A DNA stretch of 64,000 nt, taken from the NCBI GenBank assembly GCA_024195265.1, contig JAJLRJ010000014.1, positions 19,370,959 through 19,434,958 of the forward strand, written 5' to 3'. The notes beneath the pieces were generated by a model. The model had not been told where the DNA came from. It did not search any database and saw nothing but the letters and a program-made list of their open reading frames with translations. This DNA comes from Dendrophyllia cribrosa (lineage: Eukaryota > Cnidaria > Anthozoa > Scleractinia > Dendrophylliidae). The translations under genes and the position numbers were made by a program. This document shows, piece by piece, positions 1 through 10,721 of this stretch (its first letter is position 1; each line of letters begins with the position of its first letter).

Positions 1-462
1 CCAAGTCTGAAAACTTAGTGGCCAGCTGGCCCCTAGATTTTTTCCTGAAAGTCGAGCCCTGAGCCATATTTGGATCAAAGGCTCCCATGAGCCAGCTTAT
101 GGATGAATTGGATTAGTGTAGGGATAGCTGAATAAAAGGAGAAGAGGAATTGGTGGCATTGTTTAAAATATGTAGTGTTTTGCTTGCTTATCAAATGCAC
201 ATTTTATACATTTACATCTGCTATCAAAGACAACCCTCCGTGCGTGTCATATTTCAGAATATTTCAATGCAAAAGTTGCAATTAAATTTCCTTTGCGATT
301 TAACCTTATACATACATATATTTACATTAAAAAGCCGCTAACAAAAAATTTAATCTCAGGTTCTTCGATTCTAGCAGGCATATAAAACCAGATGATATAG
401 AATTAATTCCCCGATGCATTCTTCCTTCGATCCGAGAGACAATTTTAAAAGACAAATCATTA
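1..462. other. AT-rich non-coding DNA, nothing recognised
   Basis: No coding exon, RNA gene or clear repeat boundary is visible here. The stretch precedes the tandem repeat that begins at 463 and probably lies in an intron of the upstream kinase copy, because the last exon of that copy lies at 2956-3037. Confidence 0.4.
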
Positions 463-1039
463 ATTCGTCCAAATAATAATGAACCACAGTCGATATTTGT
501 CAACGTCGCTTTATTAATTCGATGACCATTTTTCGCAGCTAGTGTTCTTTCGCTTATTAGCTTTCCATTGAACGACAACCCATCTTGAGGCCGCGACAGA
601 TCTTCACACTCGATCGCATCTACTCCATGGGCAAAATGTAGGCAATTCGTCCAAATAATAATGAACCACGGTCGATATTTGTCAACATCGCTTTAACAAT
701 TCAATGTCCATTTTTCGCAGCTAGTGTTCTTTGGCTTATTAGCTAGTGTTCTTTGGCGTATTAGCTTTCCATTGAATGAAAACCCAGCTTCAGGCCGCGA
801 TAGATCTTCACACTCCATCGCATCTACTCCGTGTTATTGCATGGGCAAAAATGTGCGCAATTCGTCCAAATAAAAATGAACCACGGTCGTTGCTTTAACA
901 ATTCGATGCCCATTTTTCGCAGCTTGTGTTCTTTGTCTTACAAGCTCTCCATTGAACGAAAACCCATCTTCCATCCCCGATAGATCTTAACACTCGATCG
1001 CATCTATTCCATGTTATCACATCGGGCAAAAATGTACGC
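463..1039. repeat. Three-unit tandem repeat, about 180-217 bp per unit
   Basis: Three consecutive units begin with ATTCGTCCAAATA at about 463, 644 and 861. Each unit runs through a TTTTTCGCAGC block and a GATCGCATCTACTCC block to a GGGCAAAA block. The middle unit is longer because the AGCTAGTGTTCTTTGG segment is itself duplicated. No protein is encoded consistently across the units. Confidence 0.75.
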
Positions 1040-2050
1040 CTTTCTAGTACCCTCTAAAATGTGCCAAACATATGCGCATAAGACTCTTGGGACAAAACAA
1101 ATACTTAGTAGGGGAGGTAGGAGAAAAATGTTTAATCCAAGTTTAATGAATAAATTAATGAGAATCGAGTGAGTGAGTGAGTGAGTGAGTGAGTGTGTGT
1201 GTGAGTGCCATTCGACTGCCTCCAAAAGCTCATTGAATGACTACGTCATCCATGAGCTAAAAATCAAGATGAAAACATTAACCAATCAATTCGCTAAAAC
1301 AACTTGCTTTCAATCTCGAGGGACCGATGGGTTTCCAAATATGGTATAAAGCAAAAAATGAATATTCGGAAGCTGTGAATGCACGTTGCACGTTTAAACC
1401 TACTTATGGGTTTCTGGTTCAACTCGATATCTCTCTCACTCGCTGCACTCACTCGTGAGATATCGAGTTCAACACGAGAAGAGAAATTTCATATCTTCAT
1501 GCACCCATGTATTATCGTCTATATCAGAGTTCAAAGCAAAAACATGCGGCTGGTGCCCAGTGTTCTAAAGGTGTTCTCCTACTGCTGTTATTGACACCTT
1601 ATCGTACTTCTTAACCTGGTATTAAAGATCTTACCGTTTCTCCGATATAGTCCTTTCCGCAGTTTCACTGGATTTTGTGCACCACACCGCATTTCTTTTC
1701 TTCGGGGTAGATTCTTTTGGACATACCAGTTGTTTTCTGCTACTGGTGTTGACCGGTTTGTGGTATACGCTGACCCCTTGCCTCAAAAGAAGAAGAAGAA
1801 ATGCGCTACTTGAATATTGCAAAGTCCTTGTTGCACCCTCTGGCCTTTGGGTTACTTTTGTAGGAATCTTGAACATCCAGGGTCTGGAGTTATTATCCTG
1901 GAGAACTGCTTTTAGGTGATCCATTTCCTCTTTGTCCTTGTCCTCTGTAATCATTGATTGAGACCGATGGAATAGTCTTCTTGTGTCCCAAATCTGTGTA
2001 TCGTGATGTTGGTTAAACCATCAGCCTTGATCAGTATACAGGTGTCTAAG
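1040..2050 (+). other. Last intron of kinase copy 0 (5' part)
   Basis: From about 1549 this DNA is collinear with intron sequence at about 40826-41340 in the downstream kinase gene. Shared blocks include ACATGCGGCTGGTG and GTGTATCGTGAT, so it is duplicated intron. It also contains a GAGT/GTGA microsatellite at about 1170-1205 and a small hairpin with arms 1421-1433 and 1457-1469 built on CTCGATATCTC. The preceding kinase exon of this copy is not in the window. Confidence 0.55.
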
Positions 2051-2259
2051 GGGGCTTACCATTTGTCAGAACTGACCGGCCAGACCAGTCCGTTTGTAAC
2101 TAGAATGCATCTTTTTGAAGACTTGTTCCTACAAGTCCATCAAAAGGGTGCATACTATTTCCAAATTTACCAGTCTGGCCAACCAGTTCTGACAAATAAT
2201 GCAATAATATATACGAATTAAGCCGTCCGGCCGGGCAGTTCTGACAAATGGTAAGCGGC
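2051..2259. mobile_element. 209-bp MITE with CTAAG target duplication
   Basis: The ends are inverted: GGCTTACCATTTGTCAGAAC on the left matches GTTCTGACAAATGGTAAGC on the right. CTAAG flanks both sides (2046-2050 and 2260-2264). The paralogous intron near 41335 carries the same flanks with a single CTAAG and no insert. That gives a direct empty site, so the body and the 5-bp duplication are well defined. Confidence 0.85.
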
Positions 2260-2264
2260 CTAAG

Positions 2265-2955
2265 AAAAGTAATTTCTCGACGATTTCTGATTCGATGGTG
2301 AATTTGATTTGATTTGACTTAGATCCTTAGTGTGAACGTAATTTCACTTGTGATATAAATATTGCAGCTGAGGTTCACGAAACAATATTTTCGGCAAAGC
2401 ATTTAGACTTGTCAACGCAAACATGCGATAAAGTGTTAAAAACTGTGACGTTTCATACCTTTTAGACAAGACATTTCATTAAGTAATATACCATCAAATT
2501 TTAGAGATATGAAGTCCTTTCAGGCAAAATAATGCATCTTGGGTACTGATTTCGAACGATCATAGTAAAAATTTAAAGTTTTGTTTGAGAATTCAAGGTT
2601 AGAGAGCGTTTTCTGTTTTCACATTGAAATGTGAGAGCTTTCAATTTGCATAAGAGGTTGGAAAATAATTTTCTGTTCGTAGTATGGTCGTCTGTAATTT
2701 TATAGCCATCGATCGCATAAATTTACAGGAGATATATGGCGTTAACAGATTTCAGTGTTTAACAACTGTGGGTGTCTCGAGCTTTCAATTGTTTCCAGGA
2801 TAACTGTGAAAACATATCTCAATTTTTCCTGTGAAGGAAGTTCCGGAAACGAATTCAATGCACCAAACGTCAACTTAGACTTCTCAGTGTTATAAACCTT
2901 TCAATTCCTGTACTCTCCTTATGGCTCGTTATTTTCATCTTTTTTGTTTGTGTAG
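2265..2955 (+). other. Last intron of kinase copy 0 (3' part)
   Basis: Non-coding DNA collinear with about 41340-42524 of the next kinase gene. The paralog is interrupted after CAGTGTTTAA by a 460-bp MITE (41837-42296), and the empty site is seen here at about 2755-2770. The stretch ends in a T-rich tract and an AG acceptor at 2954-2955. Confidence 0.7.
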
Positions 2956-3037
2956 CTCAAAGGACGTTCGACCATCTGCCGCTGAACTCCTGGAGAAAGA
3001 TCCTTTTGTGAAGGATGTACAACAGCAACTAATGTAG
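2956..3037 (+). CDS. Last coding exon of a MEKK-like kinase (copy 0, partial)
   Basis: The exon follows a polypyrimidine tract and AG acceptor. It reads, after a split codon, SKDVRPSAAELLEKDPFV and nine further residues to TAG. R-P-S-A-x-E-L-L-x-x-x-P-F-V is the usual end of STE-family (MAP3K) kinase domains. It matches the last exon of the complete gene at 42525-42597 and a third copy at 62001-62070 in sequence, phase and length. The rest of this gene must lie upstream of the window. Only the C-terminal tail of the kinase C-lobe is encoded, so nothing can be said about the activity of this copy. Confidence 0.8.
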
Positions 3038-4196
3038 CCTGGTCACATGAAGACAAGCGCGGAGTGGAAAGTAGCAGTCGTCCCAGGAAAAAAACGAGTA
3101 GATGTGGATAGGCCTAGCCTGCGAATACCGGGGGAAATCCCATATAAAGTGACGGGAATGCCCCTAGTAAGTTCTCGGGGTTTAAAATGTACGGTTGTCG
3201 GTTGTTTAAAATGTCCGCAGATGAGCCGTCAGGGGGACCTTTTAGGGTTTACAAACGTACAATAAAGATCAACCTGAGGACATTGATTTTAAAGTAAGTC
3301 AAACCGTTCTGAAATGAAACCGACTGTTCCGCCAATAAAAATGGTGAAATTGCTTTGTAAACTTGTTGTATTCTTTTTTTCAAAAATTCCAACAAACATC
3401 CCCGTCACTTTTTATGGGAGTTCCCCCATGTCCCGGAGAGGGCAAGGGGGTGACTACCGCTGGCTGCAATCTTATTTTCCATACCTCCAATTTCATACCT
3501 TGGCCAATTATTTGAAAACTTATTAAAGCTTAATAAGGAATACACCTGAACCAAAGTTTTATTTGTCTTTGTTCAACCCTTTCACTGTCATGGTCAAACT
3601 TTGACCTGGGTAATGTTGTTGCAAGTTTTGAGTGTGTGGGCAAATATCAAATGAAACAGTTCATTCCTGTGACGCTATTCTGCATTTTTCTTTTTTTTTT
3701 GGTGTCTGTTATATCTTTTTCTTGTGTGTGTTTGAGAAATATTTTTTTTATTTCTTTAGTTTGGTTTGGTTTTTGTCTTCGTTCTTAATGTTTGCTCTGG
3801 TAGTGAAAGGGGTCAAGGCGTTTTTCTATGGTAATTCACTGCTGTGAATCACAGTTTTCTAAAAGTCTTTCTTAATTGTCATAATCATTTTATTGTAGCC
3901 TTATTAAATTTTTTTAATTTTCGTAATATTTTTAAGTTTTGCTTGCTTTTTGTGCAGCATGCTTGCAGAACAAGGAATATTCGTGTTGCTTGTTGTTGGG
4001 CAATATTATAGAATGTTAATAAATGTGGGTAGCTGTGGGTCGCCTTGTGCATTATTGAGCTTTTCAAAGTAGATTAAAAGGGGGGCTTTGTTTCGTCGAT
4101 TGTTAGAAACACGCTCAGAGTCTACTAAGTAAATTCTACATTTTACGTCTTTTTTTGTTGTTGATAGAGGAAAGTTATCAATGTGAATTTAGAAAA
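3038..4196. other. 3' flank of kinase copy 0, duplicated downstream
   Basis: No convincing gene. The first ~30 bases after the stop resemble the start of the flank of the next kinase copy. From about 3540 (GAATACACC, then AAAGTTTTATTTGTC) the sequence is collinear with about 52434-53065. This marks the segmental duplication unit. In the downstream copy the two parts are separated by the 8.9-kb element at 42800-51739 and by a MITE. Confidence 0.6.
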
Positions 4197-5333
4197 AGGA
4201 CAAGGAGACATACTTTGCTTCAAACTTGAATTGCCATCATGAATTTGTGAAAAGATTTTGTTCTTAGAATTGGAGCAGCTTATATCTGGTACATTATTGC
4301 CGATGTTTGTTTACAGATACAATGTGTCTTGTTTTTTTTTTTTACATTTCTGTATCTTCATGAAAAAAAAAAATATTTACTATAAAACCTGCAAGTGGTG
4401 TACGGCAAGTTCCATGACTTGTAATTGTTACAGTGGTGGATAAATGGAACAAACTGTCATACGAAAGATCGTATCCTCTTTCTTAACATTTTTTTCTTAA
4501 ACGCTTTCAGATTTCTCTTAATAGGAATTCGAGATGGTTCCCTTTCACGCTTCTTTCTGTGATATTTTGTTCTCTTTACAGGTTCAATTTTTCCAATGTT
4601 TAGGTAAGTCTGTACATGATATCCCTCATTGTAAGTTACTCGCATAGGCTTAATATCTCATTAGCATGTATATTCATTACATTACTATTTGTCAAAGCCT
4701 GATCATGATCTTGTGTTCTACACTGAGCGTTGTATAGCCAAGTGTTTACGTTAACTGTGCTGTTTTCTGTTGGGGACTTACAATGGCCTAAAATTAATAT
4801 AGGATTGCTCAGTTCATTCAGTTGACCACAATGGATCGTTTGGCACACTGGCCACCGAGTACAGAGACTCAGTTTATAAAGTTTGTCTTTGAGACCACAA
4901 TAGGTCACAGTACAATGACTCGAATGATCATCTGCTTTATATTCTAGCGAACTCTCTGTCATCGATGATGGCATCTCGCACGACGATGGCAAACGCCTTA
5001 TGCATGTAGGCTTCGTTGTACCTGGAATATCGGGCTTTCTGTACGCTTTAGGAGTAGTAAACAACTCTCGGATCAGGCTTCGTTGTATAACAACAAAATA
5101 CTTTCTAAAAAACATTTCAGTAACTGCGAAAAAGGATTGAGATTGAACTTACCGAGAGCTGAGATACGTTCCAGAGGCCAGAGTAGTTTCTTCTTGACTG
5201 AGCACATGGTAAAGGGGGCTTGATAATGCCATTTAACCTATTATAATGGTGATTTTATGTAGAAGGGGTGTCATTGCAATTTTGTGACACCGGAGAAATT
5301 CGACGTAAACCTAGACTGGTCTCCCCCTGTAAA
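4197..5333. other. 1.1-kb segment absent from the paralogous flank
   Basis: At the matching place in the downstream duplicate (about 53070) the sequence passes directly from the AGAAAAA block to the AAAAGCTGACGTAG block. This stretch is therefore either an insertion here or a deletion there. It contains an open minus-strand frame of 159 codons (5115 to 4636) that is rich in Cys, Ser and Thr and that I cannot assign. There are no obvious terminal inverted repeats. Coding status is doubtful. Confidence 0.4.
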
Positions 5334-6272
5334 AAGCTGACGTAGTATGTAAGTAGTATTATGTAGCGTATGTAACGTAAGGTTCCAAATCTAACGACCA
5401 TCGTTACTTTCGGATTCAGCAGACCCTAAATATCATTACGAACTGAGGCATCGCTTATTTTTGTATAGCCTAAACGTTTACTATATATAGACTGATCTTT
5501 CTTTTGTGAGAGCATATTTTTTCAGTAAAAAGTAGATTTTTCTCTTCTTGAAAAATATCTTAACCTTTGTGATCGTAAGGCGAGTCTTACAAGTGTGTTT
5601 CACCTGCTGTTAGAACAAATCCTTTGGAATATGAAATAAACTTTAGGTTGTAACGGTGCGAAACGTGATATCTTTAAAATTTCTTCTATTTGGTAAGCTA
5701 ACGATGCAAGCAAAATTGAGTTGTTCAGATACTATTGGCTGTAACTCGTATATGACAATAGACCAATTTCGATATATTAAAATTCATACTTGGCTTTGGC
5801 TCCAAGGCTTGGGGGAATAAAACAAAATAAATGAATAATTCAACGCTGAACCTCAATGTGGCCGGCCGATCAGCGAAGTTTAGCCGTGCCTGTTTGGATG
5901 GTTGACCGCCCGGGGACCATGTCGATATTTTTTCGGCATTTTCTAAAATGAGTTACAAAATATTATTATACATGTTATAGTTCTAAAATCATTAGAAAAT
6001 GTTAATATTTTCTTTAAATATATTCATATTACATGAAACTGAAGAAGATGTGAATCGGGACGAGCAGCTCAGTTCATTGATTGCTTTTATATACCGAAGA
6101 ACAGTAGAATAATCGGTAAAATAAAAATAAACTGATTCTCGTCATGGAAGGATTATTGACCTAGAGCGAGGGTATACGTGATATATTCCCCTCGTGGCGT
6201 TCCATCCCCGAGGGACAGGTCAATAACATGCTTATTTTTCACCTTGTGAGGTTTTCTAAAACAAAGAAACTT
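5334..6272. other. Duplicated 3' flank, then unassigned DNA
   Basis: 5334 to about 5760 is collinear with 53070-53805, where a MITE (53113-53397) interrupts the downstream copy. The remainder to 6272 shows no gene. A short palindromic stretch around 6160-6225 brings together GACCTAGAGCGAGG and CCCGAGGGACAGGTC. Confidence 0.45.
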
Positions 6273-6276
6273 TTAA

Positions 6277-6736
6277 GTAATGATCCTTATAAGAAGGATA
6301 GCGCTGAACGGCAATGGAATGTCAAACACGATGGAATGTCAAGATTTTTCATTGTTACAACTAGTGATCTCATTGGCCTAGACTCAAAAACCGCTAAAAA
6401 GTTAAGGTTCAAGGTGCATTTTGTCTAATTTTTTTAAGGTTTCAAGTAATTTGAGACCCAATCGCATAACATACAATTTTTAAAAGAAATTGTATTTGGG
6501 GAACTTCATCAAAGAAGCAAAATTATTAGCTATTGTCTTCTGCTATTCTGATTGGTTAAGCACGAACATTTCCTAAAATTTATTTGACGCAAATGGATTT
6601 TCTTTATTTTTATAATGAAATATAATTATTAACCATCAGCTCCTCCTCTATTCTTGAAATCAAAGATATTCTATGTGGGAAAGAGCTAATGCCGCAGAAC
6701 AATGAAGTTTGCTATCGTTCTTATGTGGAACAATAC
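6277..6736. mobile_element. piggyBac-like MITE, copy a (TTAA-flanked)
   Basis: About 460 bp bounded by TTAA at 6273-6276 and 6737-6740. The imperfect ends are GTAATGATCC on one side and, inverted, GTATTGTTCC on the other. A near-identical copy lies in opposite orientation at 41837-42296 and a shorter one at 37374-37770. The 66-codon open frame running into it is conserved only because the repeat is conserved. The TTAA target is typical of piggyBac-superfamily non-autonomous elements. Confidence 0.8.
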
Positions 6737-6740
6737 TTAA

Positions 6741-8371
6741 TTTTTCGGAGTAACATTCCGTTCAATTCAAATGCAAAAAAGCATGATTCCGCAAGGCCGC
6801 ATTGGGATCACGGCACACTAGCGAGACGGTAAACATGTTTTGCTTTTGCCAAATTTGCATCGAGCACGTTGCTTCGTTATGAGTAGAAGGAGGGAGAGAG
6901 AGAAGAAAATGTATGAACAGTACTCGTGGTCTCGCCATGGCCCAACTGCCCGCTTTCATCTTTCGAAGATCAATGGAGTGGATGTCGGTGTGTTTTCCAA
7001 GGGAAACCGGCGGAAAAATATTCAGGTTCAAGCGTAAACCGAGGCGTCAAACACTATTGAAGACCCGAAACCTAAATCGAGGTACGATACCATCGAATAA
7101 TGTTAGCAACATTTCGTTGGAATAAGATTGATGAAGTTGTCTTATGTAAACAAAAAATATTGACTGATGCTTGTGTGTTTTCCTTGTTAACTGAGGTCAA
7201 ATGAACCAAAAATTTGACATATTTTCTTTTAGTCCTGCCCAATATTAGTGCAATGTGTTGAAAGGGGACCAAATAAACATATTCTGAAGTTTAAAACTAA
7301 TTGGACTTGGCATCGCAGAGATATTGGAAGTTGAAAAATGAAACTTTTTAGCCTTCATCATCGTAGAGCGATCGGGAAAATTGTCGGAAACCAATAGTGA
7401 CGCCACTATTGACCACCTCAAAACAGTCAAGGATTGAAGTTGAAAGTCGGTGACTGAGCGGAAAACTATGGCGTTTTGTTCTGCGATAAACTGCAGCAAC
7501 AATTGTCCATTTTCAATACGAAAACAGTAAAAATCTTACACGCAAGTTAGAACACTCATGTATTCGCCAGAAGAGAGGACACTAATTAATTAATTAATAT
7601 TTTCACAATTCTCTTTCTTTTATTTTGATCACTTGTTTTTCCTTTTTGTTTCTTTTTTTCTATTGTTTGATCCTTTCTTTTTATTTTAACAAATTAGTGT
7701 GTGTAGCGATTTCTAATCATGTAATTAATTTCACTGGCCTGTCTAGATTAGCTTTTGCTACCTGCAGGCCAGTATTATAAACTCTATAACTAGTAGTAAT
7801 CATAGATTATAGTGCGTCTCCTTATCCCGTGGCACCTCGTCTTGACCTACGTAGTACCTCAGTTTCAGCCACCGTTTAAAGAGGCTATGTCGCGAGAAAT
7901 GTCACGCAGGCAAAAATGTCTTGCCTACATCAAACAAATTCACGCTATCGCCGTGGAATCAGGCAAAATCCTTCAATTCTGCCATGCTGTGTACTCCGAA
8001 AGGTCTCAGATTTTTCCAACATATAAATACATGTAGTATATTTGTCTTGATTTAATTTCCGGTTATTTCCCCGATTCTAAAATCATACGCCTCGGTGCAT
8101 GTCAGTATCTCAATGTCTAGAAGTTGCAGTCAGCATATGTTTAATCAGTTGAAAATGGACAAAGGTTCTTCTCCGGTGCTGATTACTGTGAAATCAACCC
8201 AAAAGTTGTCATATTTTTCTCTCTTCTACGAAAGAAGTGTGCTTTCAATGCTGTAACGTAATTTATAGTAACACGCACGCGCAAGCGATCTCAAGGTCAA
8301 GCTAGGTCACGTACGCGAAAAGTGACAGCTGTAGTAGTTATTTTGATCTGTTTTGAATGAAGTCCAGAAAT
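6741..8371. other. Intergenic DNA, no gene recognised
   Basis: Only short unrelated open frames occur here, with no kinase-type exon, RNA gene or tandem repeat that I can recognise. A T-rich low-complexity tract lies at about 7610-7690. Confidence 0.4.
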
Positions 8372-8550
8372 CTAAGCATGCTGGATACTATTGTGACGTT
8401 TCAAGATGGCGCAGATTTGGTACCGACACTTTTCTCGATTCGTTCCGCCTAGACGACGCGCTAAGCATGCTGGAATACTATTGTGACGTTTCAAGATGGC
8501 GCAGATTTGGTACCGACACTTTTCTCGATTCGTTCCGCCTAGCCGACAAG
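8372..8550 (+). repeat. 89-bp tandem duplication
   Basis: Two units start at 8372 and 8461 with CTAAGCATGCTGGA and continue through TTGTGACGTTTCAAGATGG. The open frame across them repeats the same peptide (CDVSRWRRFGTDTF), but this is a by-product of the duplication. The following AATAAAG, A-rich and (CA)n tract at 8595-8630 looks like the 3' end of a retroposed sequence. Confidence 0.7.
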
Positions 8551-9002
8551 ATTAGGAAGCGTCTCCTTCGTCGACGCAATAACTAACTATTAAATAAAGA
8601 TTTTTGTTGTTAAAAAAAACACACACACACAGGGAACACCGAACGGTCTTCTTCTACATGAACACGGTTGGCTCGCCAGTAGTGACGTCATAATCCTTAC
8701 CAATCCTACCACTTGAAGCGCGCGGTCATTTTAAAAACGTTTTCGTGAAGTCTTCGGAAATCTTCGTACTTTCAGCTATGTGACTTACTTAAAGGCTCAG
8801 GAAGGCAAATTGTTGTGTAAATATGCTTTGTTATGGTTTCCTTTAACGTTTAAATAGCTTTAAATGGATAAAGAAAACAATTCAAATTTTTGGTTTATTT
8901 GACCTTTAAGCCCTATTTTGTCTTCCCGTTTGTGTTATTCAATTACAAGGGGACTAAGGCGAGGGGAATATGACGGAGGGAATATGACGAGGGGAATATA
9001 TA
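8551..9002. other. Intergenic DNA, no gene recognised
   Basis: A (CA)n tract at about 8618-8632 and a short repeat of GGGAATATGAC around 8967-8998 are the only features seen. Confidence 0.4.
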
Positions 9003-9390
9003 ATCCTTTGTTTTGCTATTGTTATCAGCTATTGTTTTCAGCCCCGCCCCTCCCCTGTTACAATCAAAGCCGCACCCAGCTTTTCAGATACCGTAATGGA
9101 CGGGGTTATGTGATATATTCCCCTGAAAAGAACAAAGAAAACTGAGCCAGGTGGAAAATAAGCTGTTATATCCGCCAACTTCGATAAAGGATTTCATCCT
9201 TTGTTTTGCTATTGTTATCAGCTATTGTTTTCAGCCCCGCCTCTCCCCTGTTACAATCGAAGCCGCACCCAGCTTTTCAGACACCGTAATGGACGGGGTT
9301 ATGTGATATATTCCCCTGAAAAGAACAAAGAAAACTGAGCTAGGTGGAAAATAAGCTGTTATATCCGCCAACTTCGATAAAGGATTTCAT
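9003..9390. repeat. 193-bp tandem duplication
   Basis: Two nearly identical units begin with ATCCTTTGTTTTGC at 9003 and 9196. Each contains a CCCCGCC block, GATATATTCCCC and a TATCCGCCAACTTCG end. They differ at a handful of positions, so the duplication is recent. No gene is implied. Confidence 0.8.
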
Positions 9391-10214
9391 ACGATATTTT
9401 TTCATTACATGTTTGTTAATAAACTGTTGGGTAACGCAAGGAACGAACTCACAGAATGATTCAAGGAATAGTGTATTCAAAACGTCTTGATTGTCTGATA
9501 CAAGTCACTCGAGAGTCCTTTTACAAGTGCTGAAATTTGATTACTTATTGAAATGGCCACATCTTTTCTCCTTTAAACAAGAATCAGAAATCACTATAGA
9601 AAAACACGCAGTATAAAAATAAACAAACCAAATAAAGAGGAACAGGTTAAATTGTGTTCTGAAATCATGCAGCGAAACTGTAACTTAATTGGACTTAGAA
9701 CAAGTCAGTCCTTTTCTCTAAACATAGTCTTGGAGGCTGACTCGTCCCCAGTCGTGTTTCTTGGCAAGACGCGGGAGACGCGCGTGGGGGATAGACGCGG
9801 AACGACAGAAGCATGACCGAAGGGGGTGATGGGAAGGAGAAAAAGGAAGGGGAAAGACCCTGTCGCCTCCCCTCTTTCCTCCTTCCCATCACACCTCGCA
9901 CCCCTCTCGTTAATTGAGAGACGACTGGGGACGAGTCAGGTAATGGAGGTGCTTAAGTCGTCTGATCTCTCGACCATAGCAGGTTCTTCTCTGGCCATCG
10001 TAAGAGTAGTAGTAGCAGTAGCAGTAGCAGTAGCAGTAGCAGTAGCAGTAGAAGGGGCTTCGAATGAGCCAAATCAAGGATCTTCAATGCAGCAAGGAGT
10101 AGAAAATGCAAGCAATAGTGGTTCTGCTCGGCAAAATAACGACTCTGCTCGACAGAATAACGACTCTGCTCGACAGAATAATGACAGTAACAGGCAAGGG
10201 CTTTTCTATGAGTA
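9391..10214. other. Intergenic DNA with microsatellite and minisatellite
   Basis: A hexanucleotide AGTAGC repeat occupies about 10005-10052. A 21-bp minisatellite (CTCGACAGAATAACGACTCTG, about three units) occupies about 10125-10188. Together they produce an open frame rich in Val/Ala and then Gln/Asn. I do not regard it as a gene, because its length is driven by the repeats. Confidence 0.5.
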
Positions 10215-10365
10215 TTCTCTATTTTCGAATTGCCCATAATACACTTTGTTTGCCTCCCAAATTTTGCATAAACTATTGTTTGTAAACGGCTCTTGGGAGG
10301 ACTGCATGTTCCCAAGAGCATTTCAAAACAATAGTTTATGCAAAATTTGGGGGGTAAACAAAGTG
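10215..10365. mobile_element. Host foldback element, left part, split by the provirus
   Basis: This stretch and the bases after 27672 form one palindromic element if the provirus is removed. CTATTTTCGAATTG and ATAATACACTTTGTTT on the left pair with AAACAAAGTGTATTAT and CAATTCGAAAATAG on the right. An inner arm, CCAAATTTTGCATAAACTATTG, also has its inverse at about 10328-10350. Arms are about 80 bp and the total about 190 bp. The provirus sits in the right arm, with AAGTG duplicated at 10361-10365 and 27672-27676. Confidence 0.8.
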
Positions 10366-10703
10366 AGTAGTAATAGACGTTGGGGGTCCGGGATCACCCA
10401 AAATAAGCCACCAAACGCCCGAATTAACGCTTAAATCGATATATTGATATTCACATCATAAGCCCACCCCTCCATCTCTCAGCCTCCTTTGTCGGCTTCG
10501 GGATGGAGGGGTGGGCTTATGATGTGAATATCAATATATCGATTTAAGCGTTAATTCGGGCGTTTGGTGGCTTATTTTGGGTGATCCCGGACGCCCCAAC
10601 GTCTATTGCTACATACTGCTTGAGAATGCTGATCCGGCACGAGATCACCCCCACAGTTGCTTGTGAATGCTGATCCGGCACGAGATCACCAATTGAAGAA
10701 ACC
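10366..10703 (+). repeat. Left terminal inverted repeat with internal palindrome
   Basis: 338 bp, repeated inverted at 27334-27671 with three differences. It is itself a long hairpin. Arm 10367-10475 pairs with arm 10503-10612 around a 27-bp spacer (10476-10502). Inside this lie two direct copies of a 26-bp unit containing GATCCGGCACGAGATCACC (10624-10649 and 10665-10690). Confidence 0.95.
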
Positions 10704-10710
10704 TTTACCT

Positions 10711-10720
10711 TTTACATACC
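10711..10720 (+). promoter_or_regulatory. TTTACATACC box before the exonuclease gene
   Basis: A weak member of the element-wide TATATAC-like box, ending one base before the ATG at 10722. It is less canonical than those of the late-gene block. Confidence 0.4.
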
Positions 10721-10721
10721 A

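Noticed and set aside
463..1039. CRISPR-like array
   Set aside because: Units are ~180-217 bp tandem repeats with no short repeat-spacer pattern, and the DNA is eukaryotic.
6228..6428. 66-codon frame conserved at 6228 and 42145
   Set aside because: Both lie inside copies of the same TTAA MITE, so conservation is due to the repeat.
8353..8586. 77-codon open frame with duplicated peptide
   Set aside because: It only reflects an 89-bp tandem duplication in a retroposon-like sequence.
9826..10239. 137-codon open frame with Val-Ala and Gln-Asn repeats
   Set aside because: Length is produced by a hexanucleotide microsatellite and a 21-bp minisatellite. No splice sites or domain support it.
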